A DNA stretch of 59,365 nucleotides, taken from SYAC01 sp046048055 (GTDB lineage: Bacteria > Planctomycetota > Phycisphaerae > Phycisphaerales > SM1A02). The stretch covers positions 1-59,365 of the forward strand of contig JBJOGW010000039.1 in assembly GCA_046048055.1 (NCBI GenBank), in the 5' to 3' direction. The notes below the pieces were generated by a model. It did no database searches, had not been told where the DNA came from, and worked only from the letters and a program-made list of their open reading frames with translations. Positions 40,555-48,808 of the stretch are shown in pieces. The stretch's first letter is position 1. Each line of letters begins with the position of its first letter. A program made the translations under genes and the position numbers.

Positions 40555-41064
40555 GTGCCCTCACGCATCGACCCCCTGCGCGTCGAGCGGGTCCGCAACG
40601 GACGCGGGCTGGTGGCCGCCAGGCCGTTCCGTGCCGGCGCGCGCATCATCGCGCTGCGCGGACGCATGGTCTCGGCCTCCACGGTCTGGCGGTGGTGGAC
40701 CCGCGATCCGCGACGGGCCGCCAACTGCATCCGCGCGGATGCGGATCGATACCTGGACCCGAGCGGCGAATGGGGCGCATTCGCCAACCATGGGTGCCGG
40801 CCGAACGCGGTCATCATGCGGGAGCGCGGCCGGCTGGTGCTGCGGGCCCTCCGCGCGATCCGCCGCGGCCAGGAGGTGCTCCACGACTACAGCACCCTGC
40901 TGGGCGCCGATGACATCTGGACCATGCGATGCAACTGCGGAATCCGCGCCTGTCGAGGCGTGATCCGTCGATTCGACCGGCTGCCGGCGGCGACCCTTCG
41001 GCGCTACCGCAGCCTCGGGGCGATCCCGCGCTTCATCCTGGAGACGGCCTGCACGGCGGGCTGA
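40555..41064 (+). CDS. SET-domain protein (putative lysine methyltransferase)
   Basis: 169 residues. SET fold features are the start RVRNGRGLVAARPFRAG, the pseudoknot NHGCRPNAVI (where a NHxCxPN motif binds S-adenosylmethionine), the GQEVLHDYSTLLG catalytic-region Tyr, and a post-SET-like zinc cluster CNCGIRACRG. The family methylates protein lysines; in bacteria targets are mostly unknown. It begins with GTG 4 nt after the EamA stop, so it is cotranscribed. It ends 8 nt from the convergent metH gene. The post-SET cysteines resemble eukaryotic SET proteins, so acquisition by transfer is possible but not shown. Confidence 0.82.
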   Translation: MPSRIDPLRVERVRNGRGLVAARPFRAGARIIALRGRMVSASTVWRWWTRDPRRAANCIRADADRYLDPSGEWGAFANHGCRPNAVIMRERGRLVLRALRAIRRGQEVLHDYSTLLGADDIWTMRCNCGIRACRGVIRRFDRLPAATLRRYRSLGAIPRFILETACTAG

Positions 41065-41072
41065 TCGCCCTC

Positions 41073-44000
41073 TCACACCGCGAAGTACTTCGCCTCGGGG
41101 TGGTGCACGATGATGGCGCTCGTGCTCTGCTCGGGATCGATCTGCCAGTTCTCGGTCAGGCGACAGCCGATGCGTTCGGGCTCGAGCAGCCGGAAGAGCT
41201 TCTCCTGGTCGCTCATGTCCGGGCAGGCCGGATAGCCGAAGCTGTAGCGGCTGCCACGGTACTTCTGCGTGAAGAGCTCCCGGATCCGCGGGCTGTCATC
41301 CAGACCGATGCCCAGCTCGGCCCGGATGCGCTTGTGCCAGAGCTCGGCCAGCGCCTCGGCGCACTCCACGCCCATGCCGTGCAGGTACAGGTACTCGGTG
41401 TATTCGTTGCGCTCGAAGAGCTGCCGGGCCCGATGGCTGACCTCCACCCCCATGGTCACGCAGTGGAACGCCACCACGTCTCGCTCGCCCGAACCGCGTG
41501 GCCGGAAGAAGTCGCTGATGCAGAGGCGCTGCCGGCCGTCCTGGCGCGGAAAGACGAAGCGCTCCAGTTCGCGCTCCGGGTCAGCCGGGTCGAACACCAC
41601 CAGGTCGTTGCCCTCGCTTGCACAGGGGAAGAAGCCGTACACGACCGCTGGCCGAAGGATGTGCTCGGCCCGGCACTGCACCTTGAGGCGGTCGAAGACC
41701 TCCTGCGCCTTGCCCTCCAGCTTCGCGTACGCCGCCTCATCGAGGTCGCCGCGCTTGAAGCCCCACTGGCCCCGGAAGAGCGCCGCGGTGTTCACGAAGG
41801 GGTAGATCTCGTCCAGGTCGATCGACTCGATGAGCCGATGGCCCCAGAATGGCGGCTTCGGCACGGGGAGGTCGCGGCGAACATCGCTTCGCTCGGGGGC
41901 GACCGCCGTGGCGCTGGAACCGCCCTCAAGCCGCTGCCCCACCTTCGCGTCCACCTCGGCTCGCTTCGTGAGGCGAGCCTGCACCTCGGCGTCCACGCGC
42001 CCCAGCTCGCCGCGCGCCATCGCCTCGCACACCGCGAGCCCCTCGAACGCGTCCTTGCCGTAGTAGAGCGGACCGCCGTAGATGCCTCGCAGATGGCTCT
42101 CGCAGTAGTGCCGCGTGAGCGCCGCCCCGCCCAGCAGCACCGGCACCGAGATGCCCAGCCTGTTCATCTCGTGCAGGTTCTGCTCCATGATGGTCACGCT
42201 CTTCACCAGCAGGCCGCTCATGCCGATGCAGTCGGCCCCGGTGCTGCGCCACGCGTCCACGATCTGCTGCAGGCTCTGCTTGATGCCGATGTTGTGCACC
42301 TTGAAGCCGTTGTTGCTCAGGATGATGTCGACCAGGTTCTTGCCGATGTCGTGCACGTCGCCGGCCACGGTGGCCAGCACCATGCTGGCCTTGGGCTTCT
42401 CGGCCACGCCGCTCCTCGCCATGTGCGGCTGCAGGTGGGCCACGGCCTTCTTCATCACGCTGGCGCTCTGCAGCACGAAGGGCAGCTGCATGGTGCCGGC
42501 CGCGAACAGCTCGCCCACGGTCTTCATGCCGGCCAGCAGGTGATCGTTGATGATGTCCAGCGGCGGGTACGTGGCCAGCGCCGAGTCCAGCGTGGCCTCA
42601 AGCGCCCCGTCATCCCCGTCGACGATGTGGCGCTGCAGCCGCTCCTCCAGCGGAAGGTCCTGCAGACCCTTCCGCTCCACGGCCTGCTCCATGCCGTCTG
42701 GAAAGAGTCCGATGAAGTGCAGCAGCGGATCGAAGTCAGCGGCCCTGCCCTCGGGCCGCTCGGCGCCGCGACGGTCGAAGATGAGCCATTCCGCCGCCTC
42801 CCACTGCTCGGGCGGGATCCGGTTGCTCGGCAGCAGCTTGCTGAAATGCACGATGGCCGCGGTCAGCCCCCGCTGCCGGGCATGGTGAAGGAACACGCTG
42901 TTCAGCACCGCGCGAGCCGCGGGCTTCAGGCCAAAGCTGATGTTCGAGAGCCCCAGCAGGATCCCGCACTCGGGAAATCGCCTCGAGATCAGCTCGATGC
43001 CCCGGAGGGTCTCCAGGCCCAGCTTTCGGTCGTCCTCGTTGCCGGTGGCGATCGTGAAGGTGAGCGGGTCGAAGAGCAGATCGCTCTCCTGCAGCCCCCA
43101 CCTTCGCGTGTACAGGTCGTGGATGCGCTCGGCGATGGCCAGCTTGCGCTCAGCCGTCTTGGCCATGCCCGCCTGTGGGTCCTCGTCGATGGTCAGGGCC
43201 ACGCATGCCGCGCCGTATCGCTTCAGCAGCGGACAGACACGGTTCATCCGCTCCTCGCCGTCCTCCAGGTTGATGCTGTTCACGATGCACCGACCACCTG
43301 CGCGCTTCAGCCCCTCCTCGAGCACGTTCGCCTCGGTGCTGTCGAGCATCAGGGGGGCGTTCACCTGGCGGACGATTCGGCTGGCCACCTCGCCCATGTC
43401 CGTCACGCCATCGCGGCCCACGAAGTCCACGCACAGGTCGATCAGGTGGCTGCCGTCGCGCATCTCCTCGCGCGCCATGCCCACCAGCTGGTCCCACTGC
43501 TCCTCGTCGAGCAACCGCTTGAACTTGCGGCTGCCGTTGGCATTGGTGCGCTCGGCCACGATCAGGAAACTGTTGTCCTGCCTGAACTCGGTGAAGCCGT
43601 AGAGGCTGCTGCAGCCGGGCGGTTGCGGCGTGATCGGCCGGGCCGCGCGCGACCGCCTCGGGCCCACCACCTGCCGCAGCGCACGGATGTGCTCGATGGT
43701 GGTGCCGCAGCAACCGCCCACCACGTCCACGCGGAACTCCTCCACGAAGCGCCGCATGGCCTCGGCGAAGGCCTGGGGCTGCAGCGGATACTCGGTGCGA
43801 CCCTCCACCAGCACGGGCAGTCCGGCGTTGGGCACCACGCTCACGGCGCGGTCCCAGTGGCGGGTCAGGTACGCCACATGCTCGGCCATCTCCACCGGCC
43901 CCGTGGCGCAGTTCAGCCCCAGACTGGCGATCGGGAAGGGCTTCAGCGCGTTCACCACCGCGGCGATGTCGCTGCCGAGCAGCATGGTGCCGGTGGTCTC

Positions 44001-44594
44001 CATGGTCACGCTCACCAGCAGCGGAATGTCCAGGTGCGACCGGCCCATGCGGTCCAGGGCATCCAGGCAGGCGTTGATCGCGCACTTCACCTGCAGCAGG
44101 TCCTGGCAGGTCTCGATGATGAAGCAGTCCACGCCTCCCTCGATCAGGCCCAGCGCCTGCTCGGTGTAGCTGTCCAGCATCTGGTCCCAGGTGGTGTTGC
44201 CCAGCGTGACCAGCTTGGTGCCCGGCCCCATGCTGCCGGCCACGAACCGCGGATGCTGCACCGAGCCCACGCGGTCGCACGCCGCGCGGGCAACCTGCGC
44301 GCCGACCCGGTTCAGTTCGCGGGTCCAGGCCACCATCTCCGCGTCGAACTCGGCCCCCACCAGCTTGTTCGCGCCGAAGGTGTCGGTCTCCACCACGTCC
44401 GCGCCCGCCACCAGGAAACCCTCATGGATCCGCTGGATCACGTCCGGGCGGCTCTTCACCAGGATGTCCGTGCAGTTGTCGCGTCCGAGGTAGTCGGCCG
44501 GAGTGCAATCCGCGCACGCGTGGATGCTGGTGCCCATGGCACCGTCGAAGACGAGAACCCTCTCATGCAGGGCGTCGAGGAACCGGCTGGCCAT
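41073..44594 (-). CDS. metH: Cobalamin-dependent methionine synthase
   Basis: 1173 residues, full length. It transfers a methyl group from methyltetrahydrofolate to homocysteine via methylcob(III)alamin. Domains in order: homocysteine-binding barrel (1-~330) with zinc Cys residues in GLNCATG and VGGCCGTT (~292-295); pterin-binding barrel (~350-620) including GERTNANGSRKF-like RTNANGSRKFKR; B12-binding module with the axial-ligand motif DVHDIGKN (~743-750); and a C-terminal reactivation domain ending SAIIVHHPEAKYF, where SAM is used to rescue the oxidised enzyme. A TACGTT element lies 6 nt before the ATG. No cobalamin or SAM riboswitch was recognised in the 161-bp upstream gap. Confidence 0.96.
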   Translation of the reverse strand: MASRFLDALHERVLVFDGAMGTSIHACADCTPADYLGRDNCTDILVKSRPDVIQRIHEGFLVAGADVVETDTFGANKLVGAEFDAEMVAWTRELNRVGAQVARAACDRVGSVQHPRFVAGSMGPGTKLVTLGNTTWDQMLDSYTEQALGLIEGGVDCFIIETCQDLLQVKCAINACLDALDRMGRSHLDIPLLVSVTMETTGTMLLGSDIAAVVNALKPFPIASLGLNCATGPVEMAEHVAYLTRHWDRAVSVVPNAGLPVLVEGRTEYPLQPQAFAEAMRRFVEEFRVDVVGGCCGTTIEHIRALRQVVGPRRSRAARPITPQPPGCSSLYGFTEFRQDNSFLIVAERTNANGSRKFKRLLDEEQWDQLVGMAREEMRDGSHLIDLCVDFVGRDGVTDMGEVASRIVRQVNAPLMLDSTEANVLEEGLKRAGGRCIVNSINLEDGEERMNRVCPLLKRYGAACVALTIDEDPQAGMAKTAERKLAIAERIHDLYTRRWGLQESDLLFDPLTFTIATGNEDDRKLGLETLRGIELISRRFPECGILLGLSNISFGLKPAARAVLNSVFLHHARQRGLTAAIVHFSKLLPSNRIPPEQWEAAEWLIFDRRGAERPEGRAADFDPLLHFIGLFPDGMEQAVERKGLQDLPLEERLQRHIVDGDDGALEATLDSALATYPPLDIINDHLLAGMKTVGELFAAGTMQLPFVLQSASVMKKAVAHLQPHMARSGVAEKPKASMVLATVAGDVHDIGKNLVDIILSNNGFKVHNIGIKQSLQQIVDAWRSTGADCIGMSGLLVKSVTIMEQNLHEMNRLGISVPVLLGGAALTRHYCESHLRGIYGGPLYYGKDAFEGLAVCEAMARGELGRVDAEVQARLTKRAEVDAKVGQRLEGGSSATAVAPERSDVRRDLPVPKPPFWGHRLIESIDLDEIYPFVNTAALFRGQWGFKRGDLDEAAYAKLEGKAQEVFDRLKVQCRAEHILRPAVVYGFFPCASEGNDLVVFDPADPERELERFVFPRQDGRQRLCISDFFRPRGSGERDVVAFHCVTMGVEVSHRARQLFERNEYTEYLYLHGMGVECAEALAELWHKRIRAELGIGLDDSPRIRELFTQKYRGSRYSFGYPACPDMSDQEKLFRLLEPERIGCRLTENWQIDPEQSTSAIIVHHPEAKYFAV

Positions 44595-44600
44595 CTCCGG

Positions 44601-44606
44601 AACGTA
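44601..44606 (-). promoter_or_regulatory. -10 element of metH
   Basis: TACGTT on the minus strand, 6 nt before the metH ATG. A small CATCC/GGATG hairpin lies further upstream at 44635-44652. Confidence 0.45.
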
Positions 44607-44755
44607 GCCCAGATGCGGCCCTCCTTCAACCGTTCATCCGGATATATGGATGGGCCCACGCCCATACGTCCGGTAATACTGACTCCGGCCGGTTCCGGGA
44701 ACCGCTCGATCACCGCCGACGGGCACTCCGCGGGTCGTGCACACTCCGGACCGCG

Positions 44756-46108
44756 ATGATCCGCCCTTCCACCGCATGGCTGCTTTCTCTCGCGCTGGCC
44801 GGATGTGCACGGACCGCCAGCATGGCGCCCGAGGGCCGGTCCATCGACGCCGAGACGGCACGCGACACCTTTGAGACCGCCTGGACGCTGGTGCACGAGA
44901 CCGACGTGGATCCCGATCACGGAGGCGTGGACTGGAACGCGGTCCGGGAGCGGCACGAGCCCGCAGCGCTTGCATGCCGGACCCGGGAGTGCCTGCGGGA
45001 GGTGATCGCCGACATGCTGGCGGAACTGGACCGGAGTCACTTCGGACTGCTTGCCGACGACGCGCCGACGCCTGACGACGGCGCCGCGGCGGGGCAAGGG
45101 TCGGTAGGGCTGGACGCCCGCTGGATCGGGGATCGCGTGATCGTGACGCGCGTGCAGGCGGACTCCCCGGCCGCGGAGGCAGGTGTGCAGGTGGGATGGG
45201 TGATCAAGACGATCGATGGCGTCAGCCTTGACGACGTCCCACCCGAGGCGGCTCCCGGAACCATGGCCCGCTACGGTCAGGAGATGCGCGCCCAGTCCTG
45301 GACCGCATCCGCAGCCACCGCGGCCTCCGAGTGGAACTTTCTCGACGCGAACGGCGCGCCGCAGCGGCGCGCCCTGCAGCCCAGGCCTCCAGGCGGCATT
45401 CCAACCCGGATCGGCGTGCTTCCCACGCTGCACGCCGAGTGCCACGACCGCTGGCTCACGCCCGAGGAATTGGCCATCGTCGGCGTGAACCCGGAGGTCC
45501 GAATCGGCCTGATTCGCTTCAACATCTGGCTGCCCACGATCGCAGCGGCGATCGACGATGCCGTGGATCGCCTTCGCCAGGCGGACGGAATCGTGATCGA
45601 CCTGCGTGGCAATCCTGGTGGGGTGGGCGCCATGGCCATGGGTGTGGCCGGCCACTTTCATGATGGCGAGGACAGCCTGGGAACCATGCGCACCCGCGAC
45701 ACGCAGCTGGAGTTCCGCGTGAACCCTCGGCGCAGCACCGCCGATGGCCGCAGCGTGGCGCCCTTCACCGGGCCCGTGGTCATCCTGGTGGATCCGCTCA
45801 CCGCCAGCACCAGCGAGATCTTCGCGGCAGGCCTTCAGTCGCTCGGCCGCGCCCATGTGGTGGGCCGCACCACCGCCGGCGCGGCGCTTCCGGCCCAGAT
45901 GCGTCGCCTCCCAAGCGGCGACGGCATCCTCTTCGCCTTCGCCGACTTCACCACGCCGTCGGGCACGGCCATCGAGGGTCGCGGCGTGGTGCCCGACACG
46001 ACCAGCGGTGCCACGCCCGAGTCGTGGCGGGCCCCGCTGGATCCGGACCTGCATGCCGCCGTCTCCTGGATCGAAAGCACACGGGCCCTGGCCTCGCCCG
46101 ACGGCTGA
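44756..46108 (+). CDS. S41-family (C-terminal processing) peptidase-like lipoprotein
   Basis: 450 residues. The N-terminus is a lipoprotein signal with lipobox LALAGC (Cys17). A PDZ-like section follows (residues ~120-175, SPAAEAGVQVGWVIKTIDG), then the tail-specific protease fold (IVIDLRGNPGG). The serine nucleophile position is kept in TASTSEIFA, but the usual catalytic Lys of the next motif is replaced (TTAGAALPAQMRR). It may be a weak or inactive protease, or may use a different dyad. It starts at ATG 44756 with no clear -10 element or ribosome site. Divergent from metH. Confidence 0.8.
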   Translation: MIRPSTAWLLSLALAGCARTASMAPEGRSIDAETARDTFETAWTLVHETDVDPDHGGVDWNAVRERHEPAALACRTRECLREVIADMLAELDRSHFGLLADDAPTPDDGAAAGQGSVGLDARWIGDRVIVTRVQADSPAAEAGVQVGWVIKTIDGVSLDDVPPEAAPGTMARYGQEMRAQSWTASAATAASEWNFLDANGAPQRRALQPRPPGGIPTRIGVLPTLHAECHDRWLTPEELAIVGVNPEVRIGLIRFNIWLPTIAAAIDDAVDRLRQADGIVIDLRGNPGGVGAMAMGVAGHFHDGEDSLGTMRTRDTQLEFRVNPRRSTADGRSVAPFTGPVVILVDPLTASTSEIFAAGLQSLGRAHVVGRTTAGAALPAQMRRLPSGDGILFAFADFTTPSGTAIEGRGVVPDTTSGATPESWRAPLDPDLHAAVSWIESTRALASPDG

Positions 46109-46118
46109 TTCGCCCCGA

Positions 46119-46124
46119 TATCCT
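46119..46124 (+). promoter_or_regulatory. -10 element of the 304-aa exported protein gene
   Basis: TATCCT, 11 nt before the ATG at 46136, in the 27-bp gap after the S41 gene. Confidence 0.45.
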
Positions 46125-46135
46125 CTCGGGTACCC

Positions 46136-47050
46136 ATGCGACAACGAATCCTCGCCTGCGTGCTCGTGGCTCTTTCGCCCCTCTCCGCATGGGCACAGAA
46201 CGGCTTCGGCTCCGCGCCAGCGGCCACGCCGCCGTCCGAGCCCACGCCTCCACCTACCCGCGACCAGCCCGTGAGGCCGGAGCCGGGGAGCGTGCCCGCC
46301 GCACCCGAACCGGCACCCGCGGCGCCCGCCAATCTCCCGAGCGCCCAGGACATCTTCCGCCGCAGCGTGCAGGCGATTGGTGGCGAGGAGGCCTTCCGAA
46401 AGCACACGTCGATGCGCATCAAGGGCTCGCTCGGCGCGGCCGCCATGAACATGAACGGACGCATGGAGATCCTGGCGCTGGCCCCCAACCGCTTCCTGAC
46501 CACCATCGACATGGGTCAGATGGGCACCATGCAGCAGGGCTTCGACGGCACCGTGGGCTGGATGAAGAACCCCATGATGGGCACGCAGTTGCTGCAGGGC
46601 AACACGCTGGAGGAACTGCGGAGGCAGAGCGACTTCTACAAGGAACTGGATCCGGGCAAGGTCTGGGACAAGGCCACCACCAAGGGGGTCAGCACGTTCG
46701 CCGGCATGCCGTGCTACGAGATCGAGGTCGAGGGCGACATGGGCCGCGGCAGCCTGTTCTACGGCGTGGACGATGGCCTGGCGCGAGGCATGCGACTGAG
46801 CATGGACTCGCCGATGGGCAAGATCCCCACCGAGACCCGCATGGTGGAGTACCGCGACTTCGGCGGCTTGAAGATGGCGGCCAAGACCGAAATCGCCGCG
46901 ATGGGTGCCGTGCAGACCATGACGGTGGAGAGCGTGGACTTCGCGCCGCTGGAGGAGAAGCTCTTCGAACTTCCGCCCGACGTGCAGGCACTGGTTGCCG
47001 GGAAATCCGGACCCGCCAACGGCGCCACCCCGCCGCCCGCCAAGCCTTGA
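46136..47050 (+). CDS. Exported LolA-like protein, unknown function
   Basis: 304 residues: signal peptide (ACVLVALSPLSAWAQ), a Pro/Ala-rich linker (~25-65), then a beta-sheet domain similar in pattern to LolA/LolB or outer-membrane lipoprotein-sorting proteins (DIFRRSVQAIGGEEAFRKHTS; the IGG motif followed by a strand-rich body). A TATCCT element precedes the ATG by 11 nt. It is followed by a related gene with a TTGA overlap, suggesting a tandem pair serving one envelope process. Not an assigned family member. Confidence 0.72.
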   Translation: MRQRILACVLVALSPLSAWAQNGFGSAPAATPPSEPTPPPTRDQPVRPEPGSVPAAPEPAPAAPANLPSAQDIFRRSVQAIGGEEAFRKHTSMRIKGSLGAAAMNMNGRMEILALAPNRFLTTIDMGQMGTMQQGFDGTVGWMKNPMMGTQLLQGNTLEELRRQSDFYKELDPGKVWDKATTKGVSTFAGMPCYEIEVEGDMGRGSLFYGVDDGLARGMRLSMDSPMGKIPTETRMVEYRDFGGLKMAAKTEIAAMGAVQTMTVESVDFAPLEEKLFELPPDVQALVAGKSGPANGATPPPAKP

Positions 47051-47790
47051 AACTCGCGATGCTGCTCCTGGCGGCGATTGCCGCCGACCCGCCGCCCGCC
47101 GCGACCGCCGTCGCACCCTCCCCGACACCCGCCACGCCGCACCAGGTGATTCAGCGGGCCATCGATGCCGTTGGCCCGCTCGAAGCGGCGCCGCACCTCC
47201 TCGCCCGAGGCACCGTGGACACGCGCGGCGACCGGACCGAGTTCGAGCTGCTCGCCACCGCCGGAACACCGCGCCGCATCCTTCTTCGTCAGCGGCTTTC
47301 CGACGGCCGGCTCGTGGAGATGGGCTGCGATGGCGAGACGGGCTGGATGCGTCCCCCCTCGGGCGGACCGCCCGTGGCGATGGAGCCAGCAGCCATTTCC
47401 ACGGTGGCATCCGCCCTGCTTCCCAACCGCATGATGCTGGCGATCGCCGACCGCTTCCCCATCCGGAGCATGGGACCGATCGAGGAGGTACCGGGCGGCA
47501 CAGCGGCATGCCAGCGGCTGGAACTGGAGGATCGCGACGGTGCGCGCGGGCAGGCATGGTTCGACCTGGAGACCGGCCACCTGCGGCTGCTTCGGGTCGG
47601 TTCGGGCGCATCGCAGGAGTCGCTCACCGTGGCGGCCTGGCAGCGATCCGGATCGCTGGAGATGCCGGTCTGGCTGGTGACACGCCGCGGCGACGAGACG
47701 GTGACCACGCGCTTCACCACGATCGAGCTGGACCCGATCCCGCCGGAGCGATTCGCGGCGCCGAAGCACCTGCCACGGTCGGCCGAATGA
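47047..47790 (+). CDS. Second exported LolA-like protein
   Basis: 247 residues with a short signal peptide (KLAMLLLAAIAA). The domain has the same pattern as the preceding protein (VIQRAIDAVGPLEAAPHLLARGT at the N-terminal helix, then beta strands). Sequence identity appears low, so this is an ancient duplicate or convergent family member. I start at TTG 47047 because its overlap with the previous stop matches the coupled style of the window; ATG 47059 is an alternative but would shorten the signal. It precedes an ABC exporter gene by 61 bp of AT-rich DNA. Confidence 0.65.
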   Translation: MKLAMLLLAAIAADPPPAATAVAPSPTPATPHQVIQRAIDAVGPLEAAPHLLARGTVDTRGDRTEFELLATAGTPRRILLRQRLSDGRLVEMGCDGETGWMRPPSGGPPVAMEPAAISTVASALLPNRMMLAIADRFPIRSMGPIEEVPGGTAACQRLELEDRDGARGQAWFDLETGHLRLLRVGSGASQESLTVAAWQRSGSLEMPVWLVTRRGDETVTTRFTTIELDPIPPERFAAPKHLPRSAE

Positions 47791-47834
47791 CTTTTTTGAT
47801 TCAATCAATTCGAAAATCATCATCCCGATTCCGC

Positions 47835-47840
47835 TATCCT
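47835..47840 (+). promoter_or_regulatory. -10 element of the ABC transporter genes
   Basis: TATCCT, 11 nt before the ATG at 47852. The 60-bp gap before it is unusually AT-rich for the window and has a TTGATT/AATCAA inverted repeat at 47797-47809. Confidence 0.5.
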
Positions 47841-47851
47841 TCCCCCCGCCC

Positions 47852-48808
47852 ATGCCCGCCGAACGCGTGATCGACCTGCAGGACGTGCACAAGCGGTTCG
47901 GCGGCACCCACGCCGTGCGTGGCGTCTCATTGTGCATCGAGCGGGGCGGCATCTGCGGATTCCTGGGTCCCAACGGCGCCGGCAAGAGCACCACCATCCG
48001 GATGATCATGAGCATCATCCTGCCCGACCGGGGCCAGGTCTCGGTGCTGGGCACCTCGGCTCTGGATGCCAAGGACCGGATCGGCTACCTGCCCGAGGAG
48101 CGCGGCCTGTACCGGCGCATGCGGGTGGCGGAGTTCCTGCGCTTCATGGCCCGGCTCAAGGGCCTGGACCGCGCCGATGCGGATCGGCGCATCGGCGCCT
48201 GGCTGGAGCGGCTGGAACTTCCGGGCGTGAGCCGCAAGCGATGCATGGAGTTGAGCAAGGGCATGCAGCAGAAGGTGCAGCTGGTGGCCAGCGTGGTGAA
48301 CGAACCGGAACTGCTGATCCTGGACGAGCCCTTCAGCGGCCTGGATCCCGTGAACGCCCGGCTGCTCACGCGCGAGATCCGTGGTCTGCGCGAACGTGGC
48401 ACCACCATCCTCTTCAGCACCCACCAGATGCGCACCGCCGAGGACCTCTGTGACCGCGTGGTGCTGATCCACCGCGGCGAGAAGGTGCTGGACGAGCCGC
48501 TGACCTCGATCCTGCGGCGATTCGACCCGCGGACGGTGCTGGCGGAGCCGGCCGAGGATCATGCCGTGGCCGAGCGGGCGATCGAGCGGCTGCCGGGCGT
48601 GCAGTCCTGCGGCTGGAACGAGCCCGTCAAGGCACTGCAGGTGCGACTGGCCGAGGGCATGGACCCGCAGGCGGGCTTGCGCGCCATCCTGGCCACGGCG
48701 CCCATGCGCCGGGTGGAACTTCGCCGGACCACGCTGGACGAGGTCTTCGTGCAACTGGTCGGCGGCGATGCCGGCATGCTCGGCGACGAGGAGGTGAGCG
48801 GTGACTGA
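47852..48808 (+). CDS. ABC transporter ATP-binding protein (NatA-like)
   Basis: 318 residues. Walker A GPNGAGKST is at 39-47, the signature LSKGMQQ at 134-140 and Walker B LLILDEP at 154-160, with a ~75-residue C-terminal extension typical of NatA/CcmA-type export ATPases. It powers the membrane protein encoded next, which it overlaps by 8 nt. The ATPase belongs to the ABC-2 type group that moves sodium, antibiotics or polysaccharides. The substrate is unknown; LolA-like envelope proteins lie immediately upstream, but they have a separate promoter. Confidence 0.93.
   Translation: MPAERVIDLQDVHKRFGGTHAVRGVSLCIERGGICGFLGPNGAGKSTTIRMIMSIILPDRGQVSVLGTSALDAKDRIGYLPEERGLYRRMRVAEFLRFMARLKGLDRADADRRIGAWLERLELPGVSRKRCMELSKGMQQKVQLVASVVNEPELLILDEPFSGLDPVNARLLTREIRGLRERGTTILFSTHQMRTAEDLCDRVVLIHRGEKVLDEPLTSILRRFDPRTVLAEPAEDHAVAERAIERLPGVQSCGWNEPVKALQVRLAEGMDPQAGLRAILATAPMRRVELRRTTLDEVFVQLVGGDAGMLGDEEVSGD

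Noticed and set aside
44595..44755. SAM, SAH or cobalamin riboswitch upstream of metH
   Set aside because: No conserved core sequence; the TACGTT element 6 nt before the start leaves no room for a leader RNA.
40929..44759. A very long open frame on the plus strand, antisense to metH (about 1276 codons)
   Set aside because: It mirrors metH through the high-GC codon pattern, has no family resemblance, and lies wholly over a well supported gene on the other strand.
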